64,000 bases of DNA from an uncultured Chitinophagaceae bacterium (GCA_903884185.1 CAISDV010000089.1:92128-156127), one strand, 5' to 3'. Positions 26,685 to 35,985 are shown, counted from the first letter of the stretch. Numbers and translations: made by a program. Notes: generated by a model from the sequence alone, not told the origin.

Positions 26685-29270
26685 ATGAGAAATAACAGGC
26701 TCTGTATCGCTGCTATATCAGCAATGGTGTGCTTCTCATCTATTGCGCAGAAATCACCTTCAGCAAATGATGGGCCATTGGTGTATGTAGACAAGCAAGG
26801 CATATTAAAATGGACGGCAACAAATAAAGAAGCTGCTTTTTTCGGAGTGAATTATACAGTACCCTTTGCTTACGGATACCGTTCTGTAAAATCATTGGGT
26901 ATTGATCTTGAAAAAGAAATTGATGCTGATGTATATCATTTATCACGTATTGGCGTAGATGCTTTTCGTGTGCATGTTTGGGATATTGAAATAACAGACT
27001 CGCTTGGTAATTTATTTGAAAATGATCACCTGCGTTTGTACGATTATCTTTTGTACAAACTTGAGCAGCGTGGCATCAAGATCATTCTTACCCCAATAGC
27101 CTTCTGGGGAAATGGTTATCCCGAGCGGGATGAAAAAACACCGGGATTTTCAAGTGTATATGGTAAAGACAAATCATTAGTGAATGAACTGGCTATCAAA
27201 GCCCAGGAAAATTATCTTCAGCAATTATTAAAACACGTCAACCCATATACAAAGCGTACATATACGCAGGATCAACAAGTGATTGCAGTGGAAGTAAACA
27301 ATGAACCACATCCATCTGGCCCGAAAGAAAAAGCAACGGAATATATCAACCGCATGGTGAGCGCTATTAAAAGTACCGGATGGAATAAACCTGTTTTTTA
27401 TAATATCAGCGAATCACCTTTTTATTCTGATGCAGTAGCGAAATCAAATATTGATGGTTGCAGTTTTCAATGGTACCCCAGCGGACTGGTAGCCAATCAC
27501 ACACAGAAAGGAAATTTTCTTCCCAATGTTGACCGTTATATATTTCCTTTTGATTCAATCCCCCAATTTGCCAACAAAGCAAGGATGGTATATGAGTTTG
27601 ATGCTGCAGATATATTGCAATCCTGCATGTACCCTGCCATTGCCAGAAGTTTCAGGGGAGCCGGATTTCAATGGGCCACACAGTTTGCATATGATCCGAT
27701 GGCAACGGCTTATGCGAACACAGAATACCAGACGCATTATCTGAACCTTGCTTATACTCCATCAAAGGCCATCAGTTTATTAATTGCTTCAAAAGCATTT
27801 CATCAATTGCCGCGTTTAAAAAGTTATGGCATCTATCCAGCTGATTCCAGCTTTGATGTATTCCGCGTCAGCTATCGCGAACAATTAAGTGAGATGAATT
27901 CGGATGAAGAGTTTTATTATTCCAATTCAACTTCCACTCAACCAAAAAATACTTCAACGTTAAAACATATAGCAGGTGTAGGAAGCTCGCCGGTTGTCAT
28001 GTACAAGGGATCAGGCGCTTATTTTATCGATAAACTGGAAAATGGTGTATGGCGATTGGAATTGATGCCGGATGCGATCCATATACGTGACCCGTTTGAA
28101 AGAGCATCATTGCAAAAAGAAGTAACGCGCATTCAGTGGCAGTCGCAATCCATGCAAATTTTATTAACTGATCTTGGTGATGATTTTACACTGAAGGCTT
28201 TAAATGATGGAAATAGTTATACTGCGACAGCGAGTGGTTCTAATTTTCAAATACAACCCGGGGCCTATTTATTAATTCGCAAAGGGAAGGAGTCTTCAAA
28301 CTGGAAAGCTACCAGCGAATCCGTTTATATCCATTTAAATGAATTTGTTGCGCCAAAACCTTTCAGCAATGAACCTTATGTAGTGCACGAACCAAACTTT
28401 GAACATAGCAGTGGAAAAGCATTTACTATACAAACAAAGATCACAGATGTAGAAGCTGCAGATAAGGTAACACTCGCGATCAATAAACTCAATGGCCCAT
28501 CACGCAGTATTGTAATGGAAAGGGTTTCAACATTTGACTATTATGCACAAGTGCCTGCCGAATTAGCTGCTCCCGGGGTACTGAGTTACAGGATTATTAT
28601 TCAAAAAAATAATGGCGACTATTATAGTTTTCCGGGAAATCATAAGGGTAACCCGTTTGCCTGGGATTACTATTACAATGATACATGGCAGACATTCGTA
28701 GCAAATGATAAAAGCAATCTTGAAATACTGAATGCTTCAAAGGACAGGAACCTCTTGCTATACCCGGCATTCAGAAGAAATACTGAAACGCAATACATAG
28801 GGGGGGAGTCATCCGGGCAACTGGCATTGCATATGGGCGTTACCACAGAGTTGCAGGGCGATCATACCATTGGCTTCCAATATTATTTTGGCGATAAATT
28901 AAAAGGGCGCGTTTCCGAACTTTCTTCTTTCAGCAAAGTAGTGGTAAGAGTGCGGACAACATCCCCTCAACCCATAAAAGCAAAATTATCATTGATCACA
29001 AGTGACGCCTCTCCGTATGCTAGCTATTTTACATTGGATAATAATTACCGAGATATAGAAATTCCGCTGAGCAAGCTGCAACCCGATTCCTCATTGTTAT
29101 TGCCAAGGCCATACCCGGGATTTCTACCATTGTGGTTTAAAACAGGCAAGACAAATTTTTCTGTAACAGATATTGAGAAAATGGAATTCACTATTGGATC
29201 AGATATCCTGCCATCAGAACTAGCGAAAGCATATAATTTTGAAATTGAATGGATAAGATTATCCAAGTAG
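26685..29270 (+). CDS. Exported clan GH-A glycoside hydrolase, GH5-like, possibly GH147 beta-galactosidase
   Basis: An 861-residue protein with a Sec signal (cleavage near SSIAQ). The first ~450 residues form a clan GH-A barrel: FFGVNYTVP, RVHVWD, the acid/base motif AVEVNNEPH (E207) and a strand-7 glutamate in MVYEFDAAD (E304). The remaining ~400 residues look like beta-sandwich modules without a name I can give. From memory of galactan loci in Bacteroides, GH147 beta-galactosidases have this general character, but I cannot confirm the family from sequence alone; a GH5 member is the alternative. Placement between GH53 and GH2-GH53 genes favours a role in trimming galacto-oligosaccharides in the periplasm. 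Confidence 0.7.
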   Translation: MRNNRLCIAAISAMVCFSSIAQKSPSANDGPLVYVDKQGILKWTATNKEAAFFGVNYTVPFAYGYRSVKSLGIDLEKEIDADVYHLSRIGVDAFRVHVWDIEITDSLGNLFENDHLRLYDYLLYKLEQRGIKIILTPIAFWGNGYPERDEKTPGFSSVYGKDKSLVNELAIKAQENYLQQLLKHVNPYTKRTYTQDQQVIAVEVNNEPHPSGPKEKATEYINRMVSAIKSTGWNKPVFYNISESPFYSDAVAKSNIDGCSFQWYPSGLVANHTQKGNFLPNVDRYIFPFDSIPQFANKARMVYEFDAADILQSCMYPAIARSFRGAGFQWATQFAYDPMATAYANTEYQTHYLNLAYTPSKAISLLIASKAFHQLPRLKSYGIYPADSSFDVFRVSYREQLSEMNSDEEFYYSNSTSTQPKNTSTLKHIAGVGSSPVVMYKGSGAYFIDKLENGVWRLELMPDAIHIRDPFERASLQKEVTRIQWQSQSMQILLTDLGDDFTLKALNDGNSYTATASGSNFQIQPGAYLLIRKGKESSNWKATSESVYIHLNEFVAPKPFSNEPYVVHEPNFEHSSGKAFTIQTKITDVEAADKVTLAINKLNGPSRSIVMERVSTFDYYAQVPAELAAPGVLSYRIIIQKNNGDYYSFPGNHKGNPFAWDYYYNDTWQTFVANDKSNLEILNASKDRNLLLYPAFRRNTETQYIGGESSGQLALHMGVTTELQGDHTIGFQYYFGDKLKGRVSELSSFSKVVVRVRTTSPQPIKAKLSLITSDASPYASYFTLDNNYRDIEIPLSKLQPDSSLLLPRPYPGFLPLWFKTGKTNFSVTDIEKMEFTIGSDILPSELAKAYNFEIEWIRLSK

Positions 29271-29378
29271 GATTAAGATTCGTAGGAGTAGAAGATTAAA
29301 GGATGATAAGAGATTGCATGTTCGTTAATTGTATTAAATTTTATGTGTAAAAAATATTGTCAACCGTAAACTAGCCTT

Positions 29379-32300
29379 ATGAAACAGATGAGCTTGTGCT
29401 TGTTAATGACCTTCTTATTTCAAAGCATGATTCCCGCAGGATCGTATGCGCAATTTTCTTCCCAGCGCAAACAGATCAACTTTGATGAAGATTGGAAATT
29501 TCATTTTGGTGATGCAGCCGATCCATCTAAAGATTTCAACTTCGGTGTAGCTACTATTTTTTCCAAATCAGGCAAAAGTGAAAGAACTGCGATAGACCCA
29601 AGGTTTAAGGACAATGACTGGCGTACGCTGCAACTTCCACACGACTGGGCGGTAGAGCTTCCTTTTGAAAATTCGAAAAGCTTTGATGTGCTTTCACATG
29701 GATATAAACCAGTAGGTGGTTTGTATCCTCATACAAGTGTAGGTTGGTACCGTAAACATTTCTCTACAGCAAGAGCCGATTCTGGCCAGCGTTTTGTGAT
29801 CCAGTTTGATGGAATTTTCCGCGACAGCAAAATATGGATCAATGGTTTTTATGTTGGGAATAATATGAGCGGCTATGTAGGAGCTTCTTTTGACGTCACT
29901 GATTACCTGAATTTTGATAAAGAAAATGTGATCGTTGTGCGCGTAGATGCTTCGCAGTATGAAGGATGGTTCTATGAAGGTGCTGGTATCTATCGACATG
30001 TATGGCTGAATCAATACAATAATCTCCACATCGGTAATGATGGCGTTTTTGTTCATACTTCAGTTCAGAATAAAATAGCAACAGTAAACATTGAAACGCC
30101 TGTTACCAACCAGGACAGTCACTTGTCTAATTGTACCGTTGCAGTAACTGTTACAGACAGAAATGGAAAGGTCATTGCACAATCTCCGGAACAGCCGTTA
30201 TCACTTCGCATTAACGAAACAAAAACTGTTCAGCAAAAAGTTGCTATCAATCAACCCATTTTATGGTCGGTAGATGATCCATATTTATACAGGGCGGTAT
30301 CAGTGATCAGATCAGGCAATAAAATTATCGACAGTAAGAAAATAAGATTCGGCATCCGCACCATTAAAATTGATTCAAGCGGTTTGTATGTAAATGGAAA
30401 ATATACAAAAGTAAAAGGTGTGAATAACCACCAGGATCATGCGGGAGTGGGGAGCGCTTTACCTGATTACCTGCAATACTATCGCATTCGTTTGCTGAAA
30501 GAAATGGGCGTGAATTCCTATCGCACCAGCCATAATGCACCAACACCTGAATTATTAGACGCCTGTGATAGCCTGGGTATGCTGGTATTGGATGAAAACC
30601 GTTTACTAAACAGCAGCCCTGAATACCTGGGACAGTTTGAAAGATTGGTCCTTCGCGATCGCAGCCATGCATCTGTTTTTATGTGGTCAATCGGAAATGA
30701 AGAAGGCTATCTGCATACCACTACCGTAGGTAAACGGGTTGCATTAACCTTACTCGCTAAGCAAAAAGAATTAGACCCTACGCGCGTGAGCACTTATGCT
30801 GCAGATGTGGCGAATGTTTACAGGGGAGTGAATGAAGTGATACCTGTGCGTGGTTTTAATTATCGCATCCTTGGCGTGGATCCTTATCACAAAGACCATC
30901 CCAGCCAACCGATCATTGGAACAGAAATGGGAAGCACGGTTACTACCCGCGGTATTTATACAAAAGACAGTATCCGTGCTTATGTGCCGGATGAAGATAT
31001 CACTGCACCATGGTGGGCTAACACGGCAGAACAATGGTGGACACTTGCAGCAGACCGTCCCTGGTGGATGGGCGGATTTGTATGGACTGGTTTTGATTAT
31101 CGTGGCGAGCCTACTCCTTATGAATGGCCAAACATCAGTTCGCATTTTGGAATCATGGATGTATGCGGCTTTCCTAAAAATATTTACTACTATTATAAAT
31201 CATGGTGGACAGATGAAGATGTATTGCATATCTCTCCTCACTGGAACTGGAAAGGAAAAGAAGGGCAACCGATCAATGTATGGGTGAATACAAATGCAGA
31301 TAATGTTGAATTGTTTTTGAATGGCAAGAGCCTTGGAAAAAAAGATATGCCACGCAACAAACACCTTGAATGGAATGTGCCTTATGAAGCAGGAACACTG
31401 GAAGCCGTTGCATTTAAGAATGGAAGAAAGATCACCAGTAAAGTAGAAACAACCGGCGCTGCCAGTGAAGTTGTTGTAACGCCTTATAAAACCACGATGC
31501 TGGCAGATGGTACCGATGCATCAGTCATTAATATTAGTGTTGTTGATAGGCAGGGGCGTGAAGTACCTGATGCCAATAACCTGATAAAATTTATGATCAA
31601 GGGTGATATGAAAATTATTGGTGTAGGAAATGGAGATCCAAGTGATCATGACCCGGATAAATGCACAGATAGCGCATGGCAACGTCATTTATTCAATGGT
31701 AAATGCCAGCTGATCGTACAATCCGGCAGACACAAGGATATGATACGCTTTGAAGCAAAAGCTGATGGATTGCAAACAGGTAACACAGATATCATTACTA
31801 TTCAACCCGGCGAACCACATGCAGTGGCTTCTGTGAAGAATGGTTTTGTGGCGCATCCACCTGCACATGCCAAGCCCGTTGATAAAATGATCGGCGCAGA
31901 TATTTCTTTTTTACCACAACTGGAAGACAGGGGAATGAAATTTTCTGATAAAGGAGTTCAGAAAGATGCGGTGCAAATATTAAAAGACCATGGCCTGAAT
32001 TATATACGGCTTCGCATTTTTAATGATCCTGCACGCGATAGTGGTGGCTATTCTCCTAAAAGAAGTTTTTGTGATTTGGAACATACAAAGCAAATGGCAA
32101 AAAGGATCAAAGCAGCAGGCATGAAATTTTTACTTGACTTTCATTACAGTGATACATGGGCCGATCCGGGTAAACAATATAAACCAGCAGCATGGCGCAA
32201 TGAAGATTTCATGCAGTTGAAACAATCATTGTATGAATGGACAAAAAAAGTAATGGACGAATTGAAAGCGCAAGGCACTTCACCTGATATGGTTCAAGTT

Positions 32301-32804
32301 GGTAATGAGATCAATCATGGAATGGTATGGCCCGAAGGAAATATAGGTAACCTGGATAGCCTGGCGCAATTGGTGTATGCAGGTATCTGTGGTGTACAGG
32401 CGGTGGAACCATCTACTACCATCATGCTGCATATTGCGCTGGGTGGACAAAATGATGAGTCGCATTTATTCCTGAATAGTATGATAGAAAGGAGTGTGCC
32501 GTTTGATGTGATCGGCTTATCCTATTATCCAAAATGGCATGGTACATTAACCGACCTGAAATATAATGTAAATGAACTGGCTAAAAGATATGGTAAGGAT
32601 GTGATCGTAGTAGAATATTCACAACTGAAACGCGAAGTGAATGATATTGCATTTAACGTTGCGGATGGGAGGGGGAAAGGCACTTGTATATGGGAACCAT
32701 TGAGTACCTGGGAAGGATTTTTTGACAGGGCAACAGGCAAATCGAATGATTTTCTGCTGGTCTATGATGAACTGAATAAGAAATTCATTGCCGGCAAGCC
32801 TTAA
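29379..32804 (+). CDS. GH2 beta-galactosidase fused to GH53 endo-galactanase
   Basis: An 1141-residue exported protein (signal ends near SYAQ) holding two complete glycosidases. Residues about 28-820 are GH2: jelly-roll domain with WYRKHF and GIYRHVWL, barrel with acid/base E441 in SIGNEEGY and nucleophile E516 in IGTEMG, then the usual beta domains. Residues about 835-1135 are GH53: GADISFLPQLEDRG, RLRIFNDP, LDFHYSDTWADPG, acid/base E977 in VGNEINHG and nucleophile E1079 in VVEYSQ. One chain could thus cut galactan inside and release galactose from the ends. The frame is open throughout and both sets of catalytic residues are intact, so this is not a broken gene. Galactokinase follows 86 bp later. 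Confidence 0.93.
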   Translation: MKQMSLCLLMTFLFQSMIPAGSYAQFSSQRKQINFDEDWKFHFGDAADPSKDFNFGVATIFSKSGKSERTAIDPRFKDNDWRTLQLPHDWAVELPFENSKSFDVLSHGYKPVGGLYPHTSVGWYRKHFSTARADSGQRFVIQFDGIFRDSKIWINGFYVGNNMSGYVGASFDVTDYLNFDKENVIVVRVDASQYEGWFYEGAGIYRHVWLNQYNNLHIGNDGVFVHTSVQNKIATVNIETPVTNQDSHLSNCTVAVTVTDRNGKVIAQSPEQPLSLRINETKTVQQKVAINQPILWSVDDPYLYRAVSVIRSGNKIIDSKKIRFGIRTIKIDSSGLYVNGKYTKVKGVNNHQDHAGVGSALPDYLQYYRIRLLKEMGVNSYRTSHNAPTPELLDACDSLGMLVLDENRLLNSSPEYLGQFERLVLRDRSHASVFMWSIGNEEGYLHTTTVGKRVALTLLAKQKELDPTRVSTYAADVANVYRGVNEVIPVRGFNYRILGVDPYHKDHPSQPIIGTEMGSTVTTRGIYTKDSIRAYVPDEDITAPWWANTAEQWWTLAADRPWWMGGFVWTGFDYRGEPTPYEWPNISSHFGIMDVCGFPKNIYYYYKSWWTDEDVLHISPHWNWKGKEGQPINVWVNTNADNVELFLNGKSLGKKDMPRNKHLEWNVPYEAGTLEAVAFKNGRKITSKVETTGAASEVVVTPYKTTMLADGTDASVINISVVDRQGREVPDANNLIKFMIKGDMKIIGVGNGDPSDHDPDKCTDSAWQRHLFNGKCQLIVQSGRHKDMIRFEAKADGLQTGNTDIITIQPGEPHAVASVKNGFVAHPPAHAKPVDKMIGADISFLPQLEDRGMKFSDKGVQKDAVQILKDHGLNYIRLRIFNDPARDSGGYSPKRSFCDLEHTKQMAKRIKAAGMKFLLDFHYSDTWADPGKQYKPAAWRNEDFMQLKQSLYEWTKKVMDELKAQGTSPDMVQVGNEINHGMVWPEGNIGNLDSLAQLVYAGICGVQAVEPSTTIMLHIALGGQNDESHLFLNSMIERSVPFDVIGLSYYPKWHGTLTDLKYNVNELAKRYGKDVIVVEYSQLKREVNDIAFNVADGRGKGTCIWEPLSTWEGFFDRATGKSNDFLLVYDELNKKFIAGKP

Positions 32805-32890
32805 ATGACGATTATTTAACGAATGGAAAAATAAGTTGCAGTATTTTTTTATTTACTTTAAATTTAGAAGCCTGTAAAGGCAATGCGCAT

Positions 32891-34069
32891 ATGAATAAAG
32901 AGGGCCTTCTCAAATATTTTGATTCCATCTTCGGCCAGGAACCCGTTATTGTCCGTTCGCCGGGAAGGGTGAACCTGATGGGCGAACACACGGATTATAA
33001 CAAGGGTTTTGTATTGCCAGCGGCTATTGATAAGGCCATTTATATGGCTGCTTCAAAACGTGAGGATGATGAACTGCATTTTGTATCAAGCGACCTGAAG
33101 GAAACCTATCGCGGTAGCCTGCATGACCTGAAACCTTCTTCCATGCATTGGCCCGACTATATCCTGGGCGTTATCCAGCAATTAAAGAATAATGGTCATA
33201 CCATCGGAGGAATGAATTGTGTCTTTGGCGGAGATATTCCCATTGGTGCAGGGATGTCTTCATCAGCTGCATTGGAATGTGCTACACTGTTTGCATTGAA
33301 TGAAATTTATGGATTGGGGTTAGACAGGTTAAGCATTGCAAAAATGGCGCAGAAAGCAGAGAATGATTTTGTAGGAGTGCAGTGTGGGATCATGGACCAA
33401 TTCGCAAATATGTTTGGCAGGGCCGAGCATTTGATAAGATTGGATTGCCGCTCACTTTCTTACGAATACATTCCTTTTGATTTTAAAAATACCACCATCC
33501 TTTTGCTTGATACAGGAGTGAAACATTCACTTGCTTCATCTGAATATAATACCAGGCGTAAGCAATGCGAAGCAGGTGTTCAATTAGTGAAACGCCATCA
33601 TCCCGAAGTACAGAGCCTGCGTGATGTTACAATGGAAATGCTGGATGAACATGTATTGGCCTCTGATAAGATCATCTACCAGCGTTGTAAATATATTGTA
33701 GAAGAGAACAGGCGTTTACTGAACGCATGTAAAGACCTGCAATCGGGAAATGTTCATGCATTTGGTAAAAAAATGTTTGAGACGCATGAAGGGCTCAGTA
33801 AATTATATGAAGTGAGTTGTGAAGAGCTTGATTTTCTTGTTACACAAGTGAAAAAACATCCTGGTGTTTTAGGTTCAAGAATGATGGGTGGCGGATTTGG
33901 TGGTTGCACGATCAACCTTGTTAAAGACAATGCAGTTGACGCACTGGTAAAAGAAGTTGGAACTGCTTATCAACGTTCCATGAATAAAGAATTGAAAGCC
34001 TATCTCACCAAAATAGAAAATGGTACAGCGCTCACCAGCTTAGGTGTGGAAGCGATGACGTTGAAATAA
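32891..34069 (+). CDS. galK: Galactokinase
   Basis: A 392-residue cytoplasmic GHMP kinase that phosphorylates galactose at C1 with ATP, the entry step of the Leloir pathway. Motif 1 is RSPGRVNLMGEHTDYNKG, motif 2 the ATP loop PIGAGMSSSAALE, and motif 3 MMGGGFGGCTINL; all match galactokinases. Length fits the family (about 380-390). It lies right after the galactan-degrading enzymes, so it probably consumes the galactose they release. galT and galE are not in this window. Confidence 0.97.
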   Translation: MNKEGLLKYFDSIFGQEPVIVRSPGRVNLMGEHTDYNKGFVLPAAIDKAIYMAASKREDDELHFVSSDLKETYRGSLHDLKPSSMHWPDYILGVIQQLKNNGHTIGGMNCVFGGDIPIGAGMSSSAALECATLFALNEIYGLGLDRLSIAKMAQKAENDFVGVQCGIMDQFANMFGRAEHLIRLDCRSLSYEYIPFDFKNTTILLLDTGVKHSLASSEYNTRRKQCEAGVQLVKRHHPEVQSLRDVTMEMLDEHVLASDKIIYQRCKYIVEENRRLLNACKDLQSGNVHAFGKKMFETHEGLSKLYEVSCEELDFLVTQVKKHPGVLGSRMMGGGFGGCTINLVKDNAVDALVKEVGTAYQRSMNKELKAYLTKIENGTALTSLGVEAMTLK

Positions 34070-34100
34070 GATTATAAAAGTAATTAGTCGCATGAAGGGG

Positions 34101-34406
34101 TTAATGAACGCCATCTATACGAATAAGTACAAACAAAGACCCAATGAATAACAATAAACAAAGAATTAAAGTACTGCCGATAATTGCAATTAGGTTATAG
34201 ATAAAACTGCTTTCTTTTCTTTTTATGTCCTTAACGCCACGAATTGCACCTCTTAATGCGAACAAAAAGGACAATAACAATCCAATAAAAAAAATGTAAT
34301 TATTAGTTGCCTCATTAAAATGAGGGGAAATAAAATCCACCCCCCAAAAAGCTATAATAAGAAGGGAAAGCGCGATCAAAAAATCAGCTATGGGTTTTTT
34401 AGGCAT
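34101..34406 (-). CDS. Small membrane protein of unknown function
   Basis: A 101-residue protein with three strongly hydrophobic segments (about residues 9-26, 37-55 and 72-96), so an inner-membrane protein. A basic stretch (RGVKDIKRKES) lies between the second and third segments. I do not recognise the family. It is on the minus strand, convergent with galK and 16 bp downstream of the esterase gene, with which it may be co-transcribed. Confidence 0.6.
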   Translation of the reverse strand: MPKKPIADFLIALSLLIIAFWGVDFISPHFNEATNNYIFFIGLLLSFLFALRGAIRGVKDIKRKESSFIYNLIAIIGSTLILCLLLFIGSLFVLIRIDGVH

Positions 34407-34422
34407 ATTTAATCTCAGTTAT

Positions 34423-35298
34423 TTAATTACTTTTTTTAAGAAACCCTAATCCCGATAACCAATCCCTGAATTGTTCTGTCCAATGTGATACTGCGCCGCG
34501 ATTAGTTGCCCTCAAACCAAAACCATGTCCCACATCAGAATAAATATGAAGTTCTGCAGGCACACCCACTTCTTTATATTTTAAATAGATCTTCGCTATG
34601 CCTTCAGAGATATCATTCCTGTCTTTATAGCCACCAGCCAAAAATACAGGCGGCGAATTCTTTGCTACTTCCAGGCGCCCGCTGTTGCCGGGATAGATCA
34701 ATGCCTGGAAATCAGGATAACAACTTTCGCGTTCGATCTTATCATTGCTTTGTGCGTTTCCATTATCAAAACGCATAGCAGATAAACCAGCCAATTCTCC
34801 CCCTGCAGAAAACCCCATCACGCCAATATGAGCAGTATCAATACCCCATTCTTTTGCACGGCTGCGTACAGTACGAATGGCACGCTGAATATCTGCCAGT
34901 GATTCTTTATCAACTGTGTAAGTAGAATTGGGTTCTTTTGCTAACCGGTATTTTAAGACGAATGCTGCAATACCATGTTCGCGAAACCAGTTGGCAGGAT
35001 TATACCCTTCATGTTCTATCCATAATTCTGAATGTCCGCCACCGGGCGCAATAATTACTGCTGCACCTGTTGCGTTAGATGCGTCTGGGAAATAAGGAGT
35101 GATAGAGGGACGATGAATACTTGATATCACATGATCGCCGCCATCGGCAACACGCATTTTTTCGGGAGCGGTCTTGCCTTCAGAACCAGGTGCACCACTG
35201 GCCCATAAAAATATTTCTTTAGGTTGATCGGGTGTAGCCATTGCAGAGCATAAAAGCCATATCAATAAGGCACGGCTTAGATGGTGTATGTTTTTCAT
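34423..35298 (-). CDS. Secreted alpha/beta-hydrolase, acetylxylan-esterase-like
   Basis: A 291-residue exported serine hydrolase (signal to about residue 21). The opening LWASGAPGSEG, the oxyanion segment APGGGH, the nucleophile elbow GFSAGGELA and the late HGFGLR histidine motif form a complete triad pattern. This matches the BD-FAE/Axe-type esterases common in Bacteroidota glycan loci, which remove acetyl or similar ester groups from plant polysaccharides. The exact substrate is unknown. It is transcribed opposite to the galactan genes. Confidence 0.8.
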   Translation of the reverse strand: MKNIHHLSRALLIWLLCSAMATPDQPKEIFLWASGAPGSEGKTAPEKMRVADGGDHVISSIHRPSITPYFPDASNATGAAVIIAPGGGHSELWIEHEGYNPANWFREHGIAAFVLKYRLAKEPNSTYTVDKESLADIQRAIRTVRSRAKEWGIDTAHIGVMGFSAGGELAGLSAMRFDNGNAQSNDKIERESCYPDFQALIYPGNSGRLEVAKNSPPVFLAGGYKDRNDISEGIAKIYLKYKEVGVPAELHIYSDVGHGFGLRATNRGAVSHWTEQFRDWLSGLGFLKKSN

Positions 35299-35360
35299 GA
35301 GAGATGATTGAGTGATAGAGCCTTTTAAAAATACGAAATTTTGACCGTAAATTTGAAACT

Positions 35361-35420
35361 GTCCGGACTATGATTCTTGTGATTTGTATGATTGCCGTGA
35401 GTTTGATTTGCATGATCCTC
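35361..35420 (+). repeat. Dispersed GTCYGGACTATGATT repeat, copy upstream of the GxxExxY gene
   Basis: GTCCGGACTATGATT starts at 35361 and is followed by the TTGTGATTTGTATGATTGCC pattern, nearly the same as the copy at 35847. The TGTATGATT/TTGATT words repeat with a period near ten bases. Confidence 0.85.
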
Positions 35421-35457
35421 TTAATGAGTGTGAAATCATGTAATCAAAAAGATCGGT

Positions 35458-35859
35458 ATGATAAAAGAGCAATACAAGTATTCTGAACTTACCTCTAGAA
35501 TTATTGGCTGCGCCATGACGGTGCACAAAGAATTAGGCAATGGCTTTCAAGAAGTGATCTACCAAAGAGCTTTGGCCATTGAAATGCATCAAGCCGGAAT
35601 AAAATTCAGTAGAGAATTCGAAATGCCCGTTTTTTACAAGGCCAGGCAAATAGGGACACGCCGGGTTGATTTTTTGGTAGAGGAAGTTATCTCCACCGAA
35701 TTGAAAGCGGTTAGTAATTTAGAAAACGCACATTTTGCACAAGCAATAAATTACCTGGAAGTATATAATCTTGAGATCGGGCTGCTCATCAATTTTGGTG
35801 AAGCCAGTCTGAATTTCAAAAGGCTTACAAATAAAAAATTCAAACAGTCTGGACTATGA
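35458..35859 (+). CDS. GxxExxY family protein
   Basis: A 133-residue protein with the motif that names the family, G-F-Q-E-V-I-Y, at about residues 28-34, and the segment RRVDFLVEEVISTELKAV, which resembles the D-x(n)-ExK core of PD-(D/E)XK nuclease folds. The function of the family is not established. The last codons, Ser-Gly-Leu-stop, are supplied by the dispersed repeat at 35847, exactly as for the gene ending at 10792. Copies of that repeat lie on both sides of this gene, so gene and repeats may move or be maintained together (inference). Confidence 0.85.
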   Translation: MIKEQYKYSELTSRIIGCAMTVHKELGNGFQEVIYQRALAIEMHQAGIKFSREFEMPVFYKARQIGTRRVDFLVEEVISTELKAVSNLENAHFAQAINYLEVYNLEIGLLINFGEASLNFKRLTNKKFKQSGL

Positions 35860-35890
35860 TTTTTGTGATTTGTATGATTACCATGAAATT
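35847..35890 (+). repeat. Dispersed GTCTGGACTATGATT repeat forming the end of the GxxExxY gene
   Basis: GTCTGGACTATGATT (35847-35861) is identical over 15 bases to the copy at 10780-10794 and again encodes Ser-Gly-Leu-stop. The continuation TTTGTGATTTGTATGATTA matches the copy at 35361. Confidence 0.88.
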
Positions 35891-35985
35891 GTCTGTACAG
35901 TGATTCTTATGATTAGTATGATTGCCATGAATAGGAAGCAATCATATCAATCACAAAAATCAGACAAATCATAGTCTGGACTATA
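35891..35985. repeat. Inverted pair of the same dispersed repeat, forming a hairpin
   Basis: A variant copy begins at 35891 (GTCTGTACAGTGATT) on the plus strand, and another runs on the minus strand from about 35982 back to 35943. GATTAGTATGATTGC (35911-35925) pairs with 35938-35952 at 13 of 15 positions with a 12-base loop. The minus copy overlaps the stop codon of the oxidoreductase gene on its right, so this may serve as a shared 3' end structure for the two convergent genes. Confidence 0.75.

Noticed and set aside
29271..29378. Possible further copy of the TGATT-rich repeat between the GH-A and GH2-GH53 genes
   Set aside because: There are loose similarities (GATTCGTAGGAG, AAGATTAAAGGATGAT) to the stretch at 10880-10920, but no arm or core long enough to be sure.
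30850..31287. Plus-strand open frame of 145 codons inside the GH2-GH53 gene
   Set aside because: It lies wholly inside a gene with clear catalytic motifs and has no family pattern of its own.
32835..32862. Promoter for galK with TTG and a TACTTTAA element
   Set aside because: The -7 match is incomplete and the region is simply AT-rich; galK may be transcribed from the upstream operon.
35361..35985. Insertion sequence with terminal inverted repeats
   Set aside because: The GxxExxY protein is not a transposase and the flanking repeats are partly direct and partly inverted, so it is reported as a repeat cluster only.
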